A stretch of DNA of 64,000 nucleotides from Tausonia pullulans (lineage: Eukaryota; Basidiomycota; Tremellomycetes; Cystofilobasidiales; Mrakiaceae), in NCBI GenBank assembly GCA_951802195.1, contig OX637626.1:124001-188000 (forward strand), in the 5' to 3' direction. The notes below the pieces were generated by a model that worked only from the letters and a program-made list of their open reading frames with translations, did no database searches and was not told the DNA's origin. Made by a program: the position numbers and the translations under genes. Shown one piece after another: positions 44,937 to 55,095 of this stretch. The stretch's first letter is position 1; each line of letters starts with the position of its first letter.

Positions 44937-46479
44937 ATGCAGATCTTCGTCAAGACGTAAGGACGCCCCCCGCTCGTGAGCGGGAGGGGCGAAGGGCGGA
45001 GGAGAGAGCACGGCGAGGGACCCATGGAGGGCGGCGCGCACGCGCTCTGCAGCGACTTCTTCGCCGTCGCCCTTCCTCCTGGCTCTGCTCTTCGCCGCAC
45101 CTTCGCCCCTCCCTGGTTGCCCTCGTGGGCGCAGAGACCTGACAGCAGGCCTTGTTCCCCGTTCCGTTCTGCAGCCTCACTGGGAAGACCATCACCCTTG
45201 AGGTCGAGGTGCGTCGCCTCTCAGGCCAGGAGGAAGGAGGGCCGTCGTCGTTCTCGCCGCGCTGAGGCAAGAGGGCTGACCTCTGCTTGCGCGCCCTTCT
45301 CTCCAGTCCTCGGACACCATCGACAACGTCAAGGCCAAGGTCCGTTCAGGCTGTCTGGTCTACGTGCTACCACGACACAGGTGGACACGAGGCTCACGCG
45401 CTTTACTCTCTTCTGCTTCTCCCTTGCGCGTGCTCGTCTCGTACCTCGAATCCGACCTTGCCCCCCCCCCCCCCCCCCTTCCGCCGCCCTCCTTTTTCTG
45501 GCGCTGCTCTCTGCTCTCGTCCTGTCCCGCCGTCCTCGCCGCCGCTTCCACCCTCCCTCCCCATGACTCGCTCGCGCACACCAACAGATCCAGGACAAGG
45601 AGGGCATCCCTCCTGACCAGCAGCGCCTCATCTTCGCTGGAAAGCAGCTCGAGGATGGCCGCACCCTTTCGGACTACAAGTGCGCCCGCCCTCCCTCCGC
45701 CTCTTTCCTCACGCGAGTTGCTTGCTGACGATTTCCTCCCTTTCTCCATTACAGCATCCAGAAGGGTTCGTCCTGTCTCGCTACACACCGGACCAGGAGG
45801 ACGAATGACGGACGACCTTGGCTGACCTCGACTTTTGCCCGCGCCCCGTTCCTTAGAGTCGACCCTTCACCTCGTCCTCCGTCTCCGTGGAGGCATCATT
45901 GAGCCGACCCTCAAGCTCCTTGCGTCCAAGACCAACTGCGACAAGCAGATCTGCCGCAAGTGCTACGCGTGAGTCTTGCACGCACGCACTTGCATGGGGG
46001 ACAGTCGTTCGCCTGCCTGCTCCTCGCGTGCTGCTGGGTGTCTGGAGGTTGTCTGGCGGTCCCAAGTCTGTCTTGGGACTCGCGCGGACTGGCCGGATGG
46101 ACACCCTGGAGCTACGAAGGGGGGCGAGGAGAGAGAGAGAGAGAGAACTGCTGTCCAGCGTTCATTCGAAGGAATCGTGTCCCGGTGGGACATACACTGA
46201 CTTTGTATCTTCCCCTCTCCAGTCGTCTCCCCCCCCGTGCTTCCAACTGCAGGAAGCGCAGCTGCGTTAGTCCCCCTTCTTCCTTTCTCTTTTTGCTCTC
46301 TGGCGAAACCTGGGTGGGAGTTGGTTGGAGTGGGCCTTCGACGTGCCTCAAAACGACCAACTCCTCCCTGTGTCCCTCTTCCGTCGTTCCGCATCTTTCT
46401 GACAACTCTTCTTCACGCTTTGTTTTACTGTCAATAGGGACACTCCTCCCAGCTCCGCCCCAAGAAGAAGCTGAAGTAG
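44937..46479 (+). CDS. UBI1: Ubiquitin-60S ribosomal protein L40 fusion
   Basis: The precursor is cleaved after the Gly-Gly of ubiquitin to release eL40. Eight exons close in frame: 44937..44956, 45175..45208, 45307..45339, 45588..45679, 45755..45765 (11 nt), 45857..45968, 46223..46265, 46438..46479. Ubiquitin reads [76 protein letters not shown]. The L40 part reads [37 protein letters not shown] and [15 protein letters not shown], with the four Cys of the zinc ribbon. Introns of 218-254 nt are larger than in neighbouring genes. The 11-nt exon uses a GTTCGT donor. Residue 28 is Ala, as in animals; budding yeast has Ser. Confidence 0.96.
45461..45478 (+). repeat. Poly-C tract in ubiquitin-L40 intron 3
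   Basis: Eighteen consecutive C within the intron 45340..45587, on the sense strand. Same type of tract as in RAD51 intron 4. Confidence 0.9.
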
Positions 46480-48478
46480 TGGTCTCGCTTCTCGGGGGTG
46501 GCATCGCTGGCTTGTCTCTCGTGGCTCGGCGGTCGTTTATGGGCGTGGAGGAGGGGGGGTCCTTTGGTGGTCTCTCTTTTCTTTGCGTTTGGGGCGGTCG
46601 TTGTGTTAGGGGTTTGGCTTGCTTGCCTTCGTTCGCAGGGTGTCCACGCCCTCGACTTTGGCTCGCCCTTGGATGTATGGTGCTGGATTCGTTTCTTTGG
46701 CTGTGGCACAGACAGAGAGACAGAGACAGAGAGTGAAGAGGGTGATGGCTGTGCCGTAACACTGAGAGGAGTGTCATTCCTCTTGCATTCATCTCAACTT
46801 GCACAGATGAAGTCATCTGTCGAGGATAGAGGGAATGCACATGAGAGCTCATCGGGTCGCGTGAACGGGCAGAATATGATCTTGGCAAGAGCAGCCTCCT
46901 TACGAAAGAGCCGGAAGCGAGACGTAGCAATCCGGCTGACTGCAAGCGAAAGGAGCAAATGGGAGAAATCCTAAACCCCCTCTCTTGCCCGTCGAGATCC
47001 TGATCCTCACCCTCGTCCTCTTCTCCTCGTTCGGCTTTGACCAGCAGCTGTCGGTGTCTGACTTCGGTATCGCCCCGCTCGCCGGCATGTCGACCCTCCT
47101 CGATGTCTCCCGCGCCATTGGAGAGCTCGCTCTCACCCTTCTTCTGGCAGTCGGCCACCATCCTTCTGTCGAGCGCCTGATTCATGCTGTCCTCACCCTC
47201 CACGGGAATCCTGGCCGACTAGATCGAGGGAGAGTGACACTGACAATGAATTCAGGAGCTCGTATTCCCCGAGAGCCAGCTCACCTCCTCCCACCGCTTG
47301 AGCCCCGCTCGTTCCAGTCCCAGATCGAAAAGCGATGACAGGTCACAAAAATCTCCTGAGCATTTGTATCAGTTTCATCATCCTCTTCGCCATCAACCTT
47401 TTCTATACACGTCTACTCCGCGTTCGCGGCACATTGGCGGTCAAGGAAGAGCTGCTCTAGCGCAGGGACTATCTATGGGTAGGTGGCTCAGATCCCTCCT
47501 GGTCCTAGGTCTCTAAAGGGTGTGCGAGTCCGTCTGAAGCGCCGAACGACTGGCATTCAGACGACATCAACGCCGCCTTGAATGACAGTAACCTCAACCG
47601 TCTTCTCGACCTTGTCAATCCCCCATCTCTTCACCCCTCCCATGGCTAGCGCCGCGGACACATCTCCAACATCATCCGGTTGTCCATGCTTCGATCCATC
47701 CGAGCAGATCGCAGTGCTTCCCCTGCACACGTCGCACCCAGCCGCCACTCATCTCTCTCTCTCTTTCCGAACGACCATACTACTGGAGCCCTAAACATCT
47801 TGTCGTTTCTGCAGGCCCAAGTCGAGATATGCGGCCTCGTCTGCCCAGCCGGACACAGGAGCCTAGTCGGCGTTCATGCGTAGCTGGGACAACCGTCGAA
47901 CTGGGTCTGGGTGGGGGAGGATGGGCTCCGGGTGCCCATTGGCAAGCTGGAGCTGCCCACCAGGCGGTGGGCATCTCTCTCTGATGAGCAGCACCGCAGC
48001 CGTTACTGTGGTCTGTCGAGAAAGGCAGGGAAGCACGTCCGTCGAGCTGATGCTCGCCTGTCCCTTCCCCTTTCTCCCTCGCCTTCGCCCCCTGGCTGCA
48101 TCGCTTGTTGTCTGGCCCCCCTTGCCGCCCCGCTGCCCCCTCCCGTCTCTCTGGCTGTGGCAAGGGGCTCTCTCCGTCGTGCAGTCGGCCACCTGGGAAC
48201 CACGGTCCCCTGTCCCCCAACGACTGACTCGCCTGGCCTTCCTCGCTCGGGCGTACCCGCTATGCCTTCATGTCACGTGAGTGGCCCTCGCCGGGCCCTT
48301 CGCTCTTCTCCCTCTTCCGTTCCGGTCTCCCTTGTCCGAGAGGGAGCACGCAGGACCTCGGGAGGGGGGGAGGGGGGGGAGGGGAGATCGGAGAAGTCGC
48401 AGTGGAATGCGTTCGATCCAGAGGGATCGACCGAGCTGGGTTCTGGTCCGCATGCAACAAAAAAAAAACCCCCTAAAC

Positions 48479-48501
48479 TTAAAATAAAAATAAAAATAAA
48501 A
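48479..48501 (+). repeat. Second AT-rich TAAAAA tandem patch
   Basis: TTAAAATAAAAATAAAAATA-type run, matching the one at 44366-44392. It follows an A9 run and CCCCCTAAACTT. Located about 150 bp downstream (plus coordinates) of a G-rich block. Confidence 0.8.
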
Positions 48502-48652
48502 CACTAGGACTAACGATGGGAGAGGCAGAAGAAGGAACGACGTCTTCTTGGCATTCGAGACAAGCAGGACAGGGAACTCCTCTTTGCGACGCGACGCCCG
48601 CTCCTGGTCTCCGCAGCGGCCAAACGATCCAGAAGAAACGAATCGACACAAC

Positions 48653-48660
48653 AAAAAAAA
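48653..48660 (-). terminator. Pol III T8 terminator of tRNA-Arg
   Basis: Eight T on the minus strand, 4 nt after the tRNA 3' end. Confidence 0.85.
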
Positions 48661-48664
48661 TCTT

Positions 48665-48738
48665 AGACCAACGTGGGACTTGAACCCACAATCTCCTGAT
48701 TCGTAGTCAGACGCGATAACCAATTTTGCCAGTCGGCC
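48665..48738 (-). tRNA. tRNA-Arg (anticodon ACG)
   Basis: The minus strand folds as a complete cloverleaf without intron. Acceptor GGCCGAC pairs with GTTGGTC (two GU pairs); anticodon stem TCTGA/TCAGG encloses loop CTACGAA, giving anticodon ACG (read as ICG); T-arm GTGGG-TTCAAGT-CCCAC is perfect. The B box GGTTCAAGTCC is consensus. Downstream (plus 48653-48660) eight T on the sense strand form a Pol III terminator. Confidence 0.93.
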
Positions 48739-48894
48739 ATGGAAGGAAGGAATGGAAAACATTGTGCTTTTGTTCAATCCAACGGCGAAACCCTCAAGAC
48801 GCCCCCCATTTCGACCGACTGGCCATCTTGACTCAGCGACAAGCCGATCGAACTCAGTCTCACCTTCCCAGGTGCAATAGAACATGGCTCCGGA

Positions 48895-49528
48895 TCATAC
48901 AAGATCGGCACACACCTGCTGAAGATCACAGGCTTCGTTGAGTACTTCCTCTACCATTTCCCCAAGGGGTGCCAAGATGCGGCCACAGAGATCAGGGACT
49001 CCTTCGTGGCCAGGCTGGAGAGGTCTCCGCAGGTGGAGATCTGTATCGAACGTAGAGAAACGGTAGACATTGTACTTCCAGTAGGCTTCATTCCAGAAGT
49101 CCGTATCCAAGCTGACTTCTTCGCGCCGTGCCCGGAGGTAACCCTGTCATCGCGCAGGGAGAGCTCTTTCGAGCGGTTTGATGGGAGATCACCATACGTT
49201 TGGGCAGAACCACAACTCGTCGTCTGGGGAAAGGAACACGGCTGGCTATCCAGCTTAGATTGACGGGCCGAGGTCCTCCAATGAACCCTCCAGACAGCAC
49301 GGAGCTCTGTCTTATAAGTCCTTGGGTCGAGGCTCGTTGTATTGATGATACGCTTGTGAATGCGGATCGAGGCGGTAAGCTCCGGCTTGAGAAGCATATC
49401 GCCAGTCCACTGAGCTCGCGCTTTGATCAGCCGGAATCGGAGTGGCGTGAAGCCGAAGCCACCGAGGGCTTCCTGCCAACGAGAAGGCCCATCGACAGTG
49501 CGACTGCATGGAACGCCGAGGATTCCAT
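48895..49528 (-). CDS. Multi-exon protein of unknown function
   Basis: Read on the minus strand, exons 49472..49265, 49223..49198 (26 nt) and 49143..48895 join with matching phases (1, then 0) and no stop. They give EALGGFGFTPLRFRLIKARA, QWTGDMLLKPELTASIRIHK, RTYKTELRAVWRVHW, DELWFCPNGYLRARREEVSL, DTDFWNEAYWKYNVYRFSTF and LAPLGEMVEEVLNEACDLQ before TGA 48895..48897. The start is unsettled: ATG 49528 joins in phase only by a very short (32 nt) intron, or the frame continues upstream (VDGPSRWQEALGG) to an unseen first exon. About 170 residues, soluble, aromatic-rich. Codon third positions are less GC-biased than in neighbours. I do not recognise the family. It lies between two tRNA genes. Confidence 0.55.
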
Positions 49529-49811
49529 GATTTGTATCTCAGTCGTGAGTTATACGTAGAGGACGAGGTAACCCTATGAGAGATGATGATTCGTAGCTAG
49601 ATAGAAGGAAAGCGAAAATGAAAGTAGGGATGGAAGGAAAACAAAAGATGGGTTATGGACATAGGCCCATTAGAAAAGGTAAGATATTAAGATGACCAGA
49701 TACACCAAGCATTGGCTATGTACCACCAGCCATACTTCATATTTCCTCGGTCAGGCCATCTTTACGCTATATAGATGAATGATGAAAAGAATCATATCAT
49801 GAGATCTTCAA

Positions 49812-49892
49812 AATGGTGTGGTGAAGTGGCTATCATTGGTGCTTGCCATCCGCAGCATGCACTAGGCCCGGGTTCAATTCCCGGCACCATTA
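49812..49892 (+). tRNA. tRNA-Gly (anticodon GCC) with a 9-nt intron
   Basis: Acceptor AATGGTG pairs with CACCATT (7 bp); D-arm GTGA/TCAT with GG in the loop; T-arm CCGGG-TTCAATT-CCCGG. The anticodon stem GGTGC pairs with GCACT only if nine bases (49849-49857, TCCGCAGCA) are removed just after position 37, the canonical intron site; the loop then is TTGCCAT with anticodon GCC. Mature length is 72 nt before CCA. A CTTTTA run follows as terminator. The A1-T72 pair is unusual for tRNA-Gly. Confidence 0.85.
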
Positions 49893-52601
49893 ATCTTTTA
49901 TCCAGTTTTCTGTATTATTCATTCCCCCAGCGAGCGCTTGATCCCATCGTTTTTGACACCAAGGACTCTCAATCAGAATGGCTGAATGCTGATCTAGCAT
50001 AAGGGCTCGCTAGAGCGCTGGGCGAAGCCTCGATCTGCAACGTTCACACGCCTTCCTCGGAACTAACACAACATAGTCTGTTTAAATCTGACATCTCCTT
50101 AGGTCGCACGACTTGTCAGGCTGATGACTCTATAATATTTACTCGTCCTGCTTCCTCGTCCTGCAACCCCGAACTAATTTAGTTAACTTGATGTGATAGA
50201 TCGACAACAACCAGCTAGAAGTGTCCGATACCTCCTCTTCAAAACAGAGCCTACAGCAAGCAAAATATATATATTGTACCATTCTCTTTTGGTGCTCCGA
50301 TCCCGGATCTTCAAAAGTCGACCTTATGTAAGTCCCTCGGCTGTCGGGCAGACAATCCCTCCTCGTCGACTTAATGCTCGCGAGCAAGCAGAAGGCCGCG
50401 AAGGAAGAGAGGCCCCCCTCTGACGCCGAATCTGAAGCACAAATGGCAAGCCATACAGCGAGACAAAGGATTGAGTCAAATCAGGAATGTCGTACCGACC
50501 TTTCGCCGACCAGTGTCCGTTTCAAATTTCCCTATCTCTCCGTTGCCGCCCAGAGGCAGAGATCGTCACGGGGAGGGAGTCAACTTTCACAAAATTCAAC
50601 TCTAAGATATTAAATAGACTCCAATCCATTATTCGACCTCGTCGTGATGATTCAAGCGAATCTCAGTAACACTCTCCGAAAGCAGAGCCAGGACCGTGGC
50701 CGAGGGTTTCGCCGCTTCGCGTGTCCCCGTTAGATTGCCATCCTCGTGTAAGAGGTTCAGACGGCTCAAAATAGGTAGAATGACGGATTAGATCTTGAAA
50801 CGCATCGCTGGCCTCAAGGATCGTGTGGTACAATACGACGAAATCCAAGGCTGGATCAGAGGGGATGCGGCCGCGTCAGAAGAAAGACGTCAAGAATGCT
50901 GCCTTTCCCTTCAGGATCGTCAATCTCGAGGATATCTGTCATCAAAGGAGCTGGATGTTGGGAGCGGCGAATTGAAAATTTGGGATGACGATGTCGTGCG
51001 GGCAGAGTTGCTCATTTTAAATCGTTGCTGTCCACCACGGGACCGAGACTTTAACGAGACCAGCCGCCAGATTGTAAGAAAAAGCTTCAAAGGGTTCCAG
51101 AGAGCTCGGAGAGATGCCCTTTCGCATGGACGGAAAGAGATGCTCGAGAGGAAGAGTAGAGAGCGAACCTGTCAGTCAGGAAGATGCTCCGAGTTGGGGG
51201 GCGACTGACCTCTACATGACTGCATGTGGTAATCTGAAATGGCTTGATGGTTTAAACGTAGACAGAGGAGAGGTGACGAGCTAAAGAAATCATTCTCATT
51301 GTCGAGAGGAGGGATGGAATAGAAACTTCAGGAGAAGGACGACGATCGAGGAGGTAGCATACTCGCCGTCGTTTGCCGCCTCTCCCCACGCAAGGGTCCT
51401 CGCGTCGATGCAGCCGGCCATTTACTCACACACCTTCAGAAGATCGCTAGGGCAGACCCAGTGATATTGCTGAGACGACAAGGCGAGAGAAGAAGTTGCG
51501 ATAAAAGGCCCCATTAGCGGCGTTTTGTGGGCGCCCGGAGCCCGAGAAAGCCACATCTACGGAAAGCAATGGCTTAGCCTGCGATGGATGGTAAATACCT
51601 TCAACTCAAGGGCTAGAGCTTTCTTCTTGTACGCCTTGAGGGAAGCTATCGATACAGGTCTGTCCGGTCCTTAGGCAAGCGCGACTGATCTGATGAGATC
51701 GAAGGGGATGGGGATATATCGGACGCTGATCGGACGCCTTCCGTCTCGCTGATTTCTTCTGATTTCCTGAGCTCAATTTAGGCGCAGCTTCTCTCAAAAA
51801 CAGGATGATGTTTTCACATAGGTCGAGCAAGGACCGGTCCGCTGCCCTCGAGGCGGTGCGAATGAGGAGCTTCGGCCCTTCGGCGACGTTGGTGAAGCTC
51901 AGCGCCGCGCGGTGTCAGAGAAAGAAGCCCCCGAGCAACAGCTGGCCTGAACCGCGTGTATACCGGGGCCGAGGCGCTCTCTTGCGAAGGGGACAGGGAA
52001 GGGTAACCTCACAAGTGGGTACTTGCCTGTGCTTATCCAGCCTGGAAGATGTATGTAGATGCTTCGATTTCAATGAAAGCGTTTCTTGAGCAAGGCCGAA
52101 ACGGCGTGCGCAGGCTTTCCTCTCTATCTCATCATTCCTCTTCTCTCTCTCGCGAGACAGTTTACACGGACGAGAGGTATTCATCCGACGCATGGCCATG
52201 GCAGAAAAGCGGCTCGTTCGGCTCCTGACAAGGCGTCCCTGAAGAGCGAGCCAGAGAGCGACGAGTGAGCATACGTCAGTCCGTCAGACTGGGTCACCAC
52301 CCATTGCAGTCAGCCACCCCCGGGCCGGCTTCCCCGCCGGAGAAGCTAATTCATCTTACGTCGCCTGACCGAATTTGGTACGCCAAGAACATTTTCACCT
52401 AGCAGATGAGATGGAGGGCTCTCAGGCACTCAGAAACGCAGTGCCAGTCTCGGCTCCTGCGTGCCGTCGTTTGGCGAGCTCCGGAGACCCCGGCCCGTCG
52501 AAAAAGATCAAGATGGATGCTCAAGCATCTCCTTCTCGCCGTCTTATAGTGCATTTTCAGCGAGAAGAACTCACAACCACATCCCTCCTGGCCGCAGCAA
52601 G
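49893..52601. other. AT-richer island with gene fragments
   Basis: 2.7 kb with visibly lower GC than the rest of the window (for example 49560-49800 and 50040-50340). Short minus-strand stretches are protein-like, notably 50850 down to 50663 (LDFVVLYHTILEASDAFQDL, ending in a stop) and 50935 down to 50889 (DILEIDDPEGKGSILD), but the two do not join in frame, so this is either a decayed gene or a model I could not solve. The plus frame at 50795..51208 covers the same bases and lacks bias. The last 250 bp form the leader of the pectinase gene. Confidence 0.4.
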
Positions 52602-55095
52602 ATGCACTTCCTTCCCCTCCTCTCCCTCGCTGCTCTCGCCTCGACCGCGGTCGCCTCTCCCATGGAGGCTCGCGGCGCTTACAAGCTTCCCTCGATCCGG
52701 AACAACAACCTTCGCAAGACCTGTGTTGTCCCTTCCCACAGAAGTGCTTCACGATATCGCCCGTTGAATATCTGTATTGGAACATTGGCTAATGGAAGAT
52801 CCCTCTCTCACTGGTTCCGTCGCCATCTCCGTCTGTCTGTGCGCTCTCGCCCTTTAGACGCCAGCATCTCCGACGTCCCAGCCATCCACAAGGCGTTCGA
52901 GGAGTGCGGCAACTACGGTAAGATCGTATTTTCCAAGGGAGAGGTTTATGCCATCAACGAGCTTCTGTGAGTGTGCCCCCTTCCCTAAAAGTGACTTCGA
53001 TATACAGCGCTGATCTTCTGGATTTCTCACGTTGGCTAGCGTCATGGAGGGCTGCAACCAGTGTGTCGTCGAGGTATATGATATCACAAATTGATACTTC
53101 TCCATATCAGATCAGTTGACAGGCTTTCTTGCTCTTCACAGTGGGATGGCGAGCTCCGCCAGTCTGCGGATATCCCCACCATCCGTGAGTCGCTTGCGAG
53201 TCGTTTTTCCCCTCAGTTTATGTATTGAAAGCTCCGTCCTCCAGTCGAGACCCAGGTCTTCTTCACCTACCAGAACAAATCGACGAACATTCTCCTCAAG
53301 AAGGCTCACGGAGCCTACATCCATTCGCCCGCCGGAACCGGCAAGCTCAACGGCCAGGGCCAGGTCTGGTGGGACGCCAACAAGAACGACTCGGACCTCG
53401 ACCCGGGAACGCTCCGTCGTCCGTGAGTCGCGATTCTTGCGGTTCAGAGCAGGTGATCTGCGCTGACCCGTTCTTTCCAGAATGCTCTGGACCATCATCG
53501 AGTCTGACCATGTCCTCGTCGACGGTCTCACCATCACTGAGAGCCCGAACTGGGTGAGCCCCTGCGGATTACTGCACGCTTCAAATGAACTTGTACTGAC
53601 AATACATCTCTCCGACAGAACCTCATGGTTTGGAACTCGAGTTACGTCACATACCAGAACATGGCCATCGACGCCCTGACCAAGACCTCGTCCAAGCCCA
53701 AGAACACTGGTCAGTCCGACCGCAGCATCCACCAACTTGAGTTGGACCATTTGCTGACTCGGCGCTCACATCATTGCAGACGGCTGGGACACCTACAACT
53801 GCGACCACGTCCTCATCCAGGATTCAGTCATCGATACTGGAGATGATTGTGTAGGTTCTTGCACTACCCCGCTCTAGCATCAGCTTCTTCTAACGCCTAC
53901 TTACTTTCTTCACCAGGTCGCCTGGAAGGGCAACAATACCCACATGACCGCTCGCAACCTCGTCTGCCGCGGAACTCACGGTGTCTCCGTCGGCTCCCTC
54001 GCTCAGTACGCTGTAAGTGAAGGCATATATTCCGGTTTGGAATGGATAACGCAGATCCTGATTAGTGCGCTCTGCCTCTCAGGGTATTCACGACTACGTT
54101 AAGGGCGTCTACGTCAAGAACGTCACCTTCGAGGGTGGAGACAACGCCATCCGAATCAAGGTCTGGCCCTCGCTGCCCGAGCATGGATCCGCCTCCGTTG
54201 TTAGTCCTCTATATTCTCATCATAACTCCCAATAAAAAGTTCTGACATGTTTGTTTCACAGGAGGACGTTTTCTACTCTAACGTCACCGTTAACGACGTT
54301 ACCTCGCCCATCTGTGAGTCTTGCACTCTTCAGACGGCTCCCGACGGATGTTGACAGGCATTTTCCACTTGAACAGTCATTGAGTCGTGCTACCAGTCCA
54401 CCGCTGAGGAATGTGTCGCTGTGAGTACACCGCTGTGTTGCAGAGACCCGAGAGTCAGGAGAGAGGGAAGGGGAGGATGTTGCTCGCAGCTGCACCTCTC
54501 GCGCTGCGTCCGGATGATTACCTGACACGCTTTTACGATCTTCTATCGTAGTACCCCTCCAAATCGACCTTGAAGGTAAGAGCTATCCTTGAAATGACTA
54601 GCGCTACGCCAGGACGTCGAAACTGACTAAGCATGCCCCTTCTGCTCTCAGAACATCCACATGTCCGTTCGCTTTCGCTGAAAGGATGATGCTCGGCTGC
54701 CCCCGCTGATCTCCTGTTTTGGTCTTCTAAGCGACAACGTTCGTGGCACGTCAAATGGAAAGAAGAATGCGACTATTGGCGACCTTCGTTGCCCTCCGTC
54801 GGGCAACTGCACCATCTTCCTGTCGGACATTGACATCACGCCTGGAGGCAACTCTAACGGTACCACGGGCGTCTTCCTTGTACGTCTTAGGCTTAACCCT
54901 AGCCCCTGCTGTCGATCTCCTCCATTGAAATTACCGCGACCTCTCGGTCCTCCGTTGAGCCGCTTGCTGACCGCGCGGCCCGGTCCGTCCGTCCATCTTT
55001 TTCTTCCGCAGTGCGAGGGCCTTGCTGCGGATCCCGGAGTCCCTTGCCTTTCGAGCACCATCAACGATCCCGGAAATGTCCAAATTCCTTACTAA
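52602..55095 (+). CDS. Secreted GH28 (exo)polygalacturonase
   Basis: GH28 enzymes hydrolyse pectin backbones. ATG 52602 starts a clear signal peptide (MHFLPLLSLAALASTAVA). After a 5' intron the mature part reads SDVPAIHKAFEECGNYGKIV and continues through short exons. The four GH28 catalytic blocks are present: NTDGWDTYNCDHVLIQ (NTD), DTGDDCVAWKG (DD), CRGTHGVSVGSLAQY (G-HG) and GGDNAIRIKVWP (RIK). Several N-glycosylation sequons occur (NKST, NVTF, NNTH, NCTI). Blocks such as LTITESPNW and the C-terminal cysteines resemble exo-acting or rhamnogalacturonan-type fungal members. It ends at TAA 55093..55095 after IPY. About 13 introns, one within the first 150 coding bases. Confidence 0.92.

Larger units (their letters stand above)
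46480..48664. other. Sparse region with possible minus-strand coding fragments
   Basis: 2.2 kb without a complete gene. The best fragment is on the minus strand, ending at a stop at 47557 (GGVKRWGIDKVEKTVEVTV then IQGGVDVV), beginning near 47725 after a CAG; it looks like the last exon of a protein but no upstream exon could be joined. A second candidate lies on either strand at about 46985-47340, where plus (ILILTLVLFSSFGFDQQ) and minus (acidic, Glu-rich) readings are both open. Neither is recognised. Simple-sequence patches include GAGAGAGA (46130-46144), a G-rich block (48360-48384) and A9CCCCC before the AT-rich patch at 48479. Confidence 0.3.

Noticed and set aside
46112-47203. 363-residue minus-strand open frame
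   Set aside because: Overlaps UBI-L40 exons antisense and runs into unsupported sequence; only its first part (near 46985-47200) is mentioned as a weak possibility.
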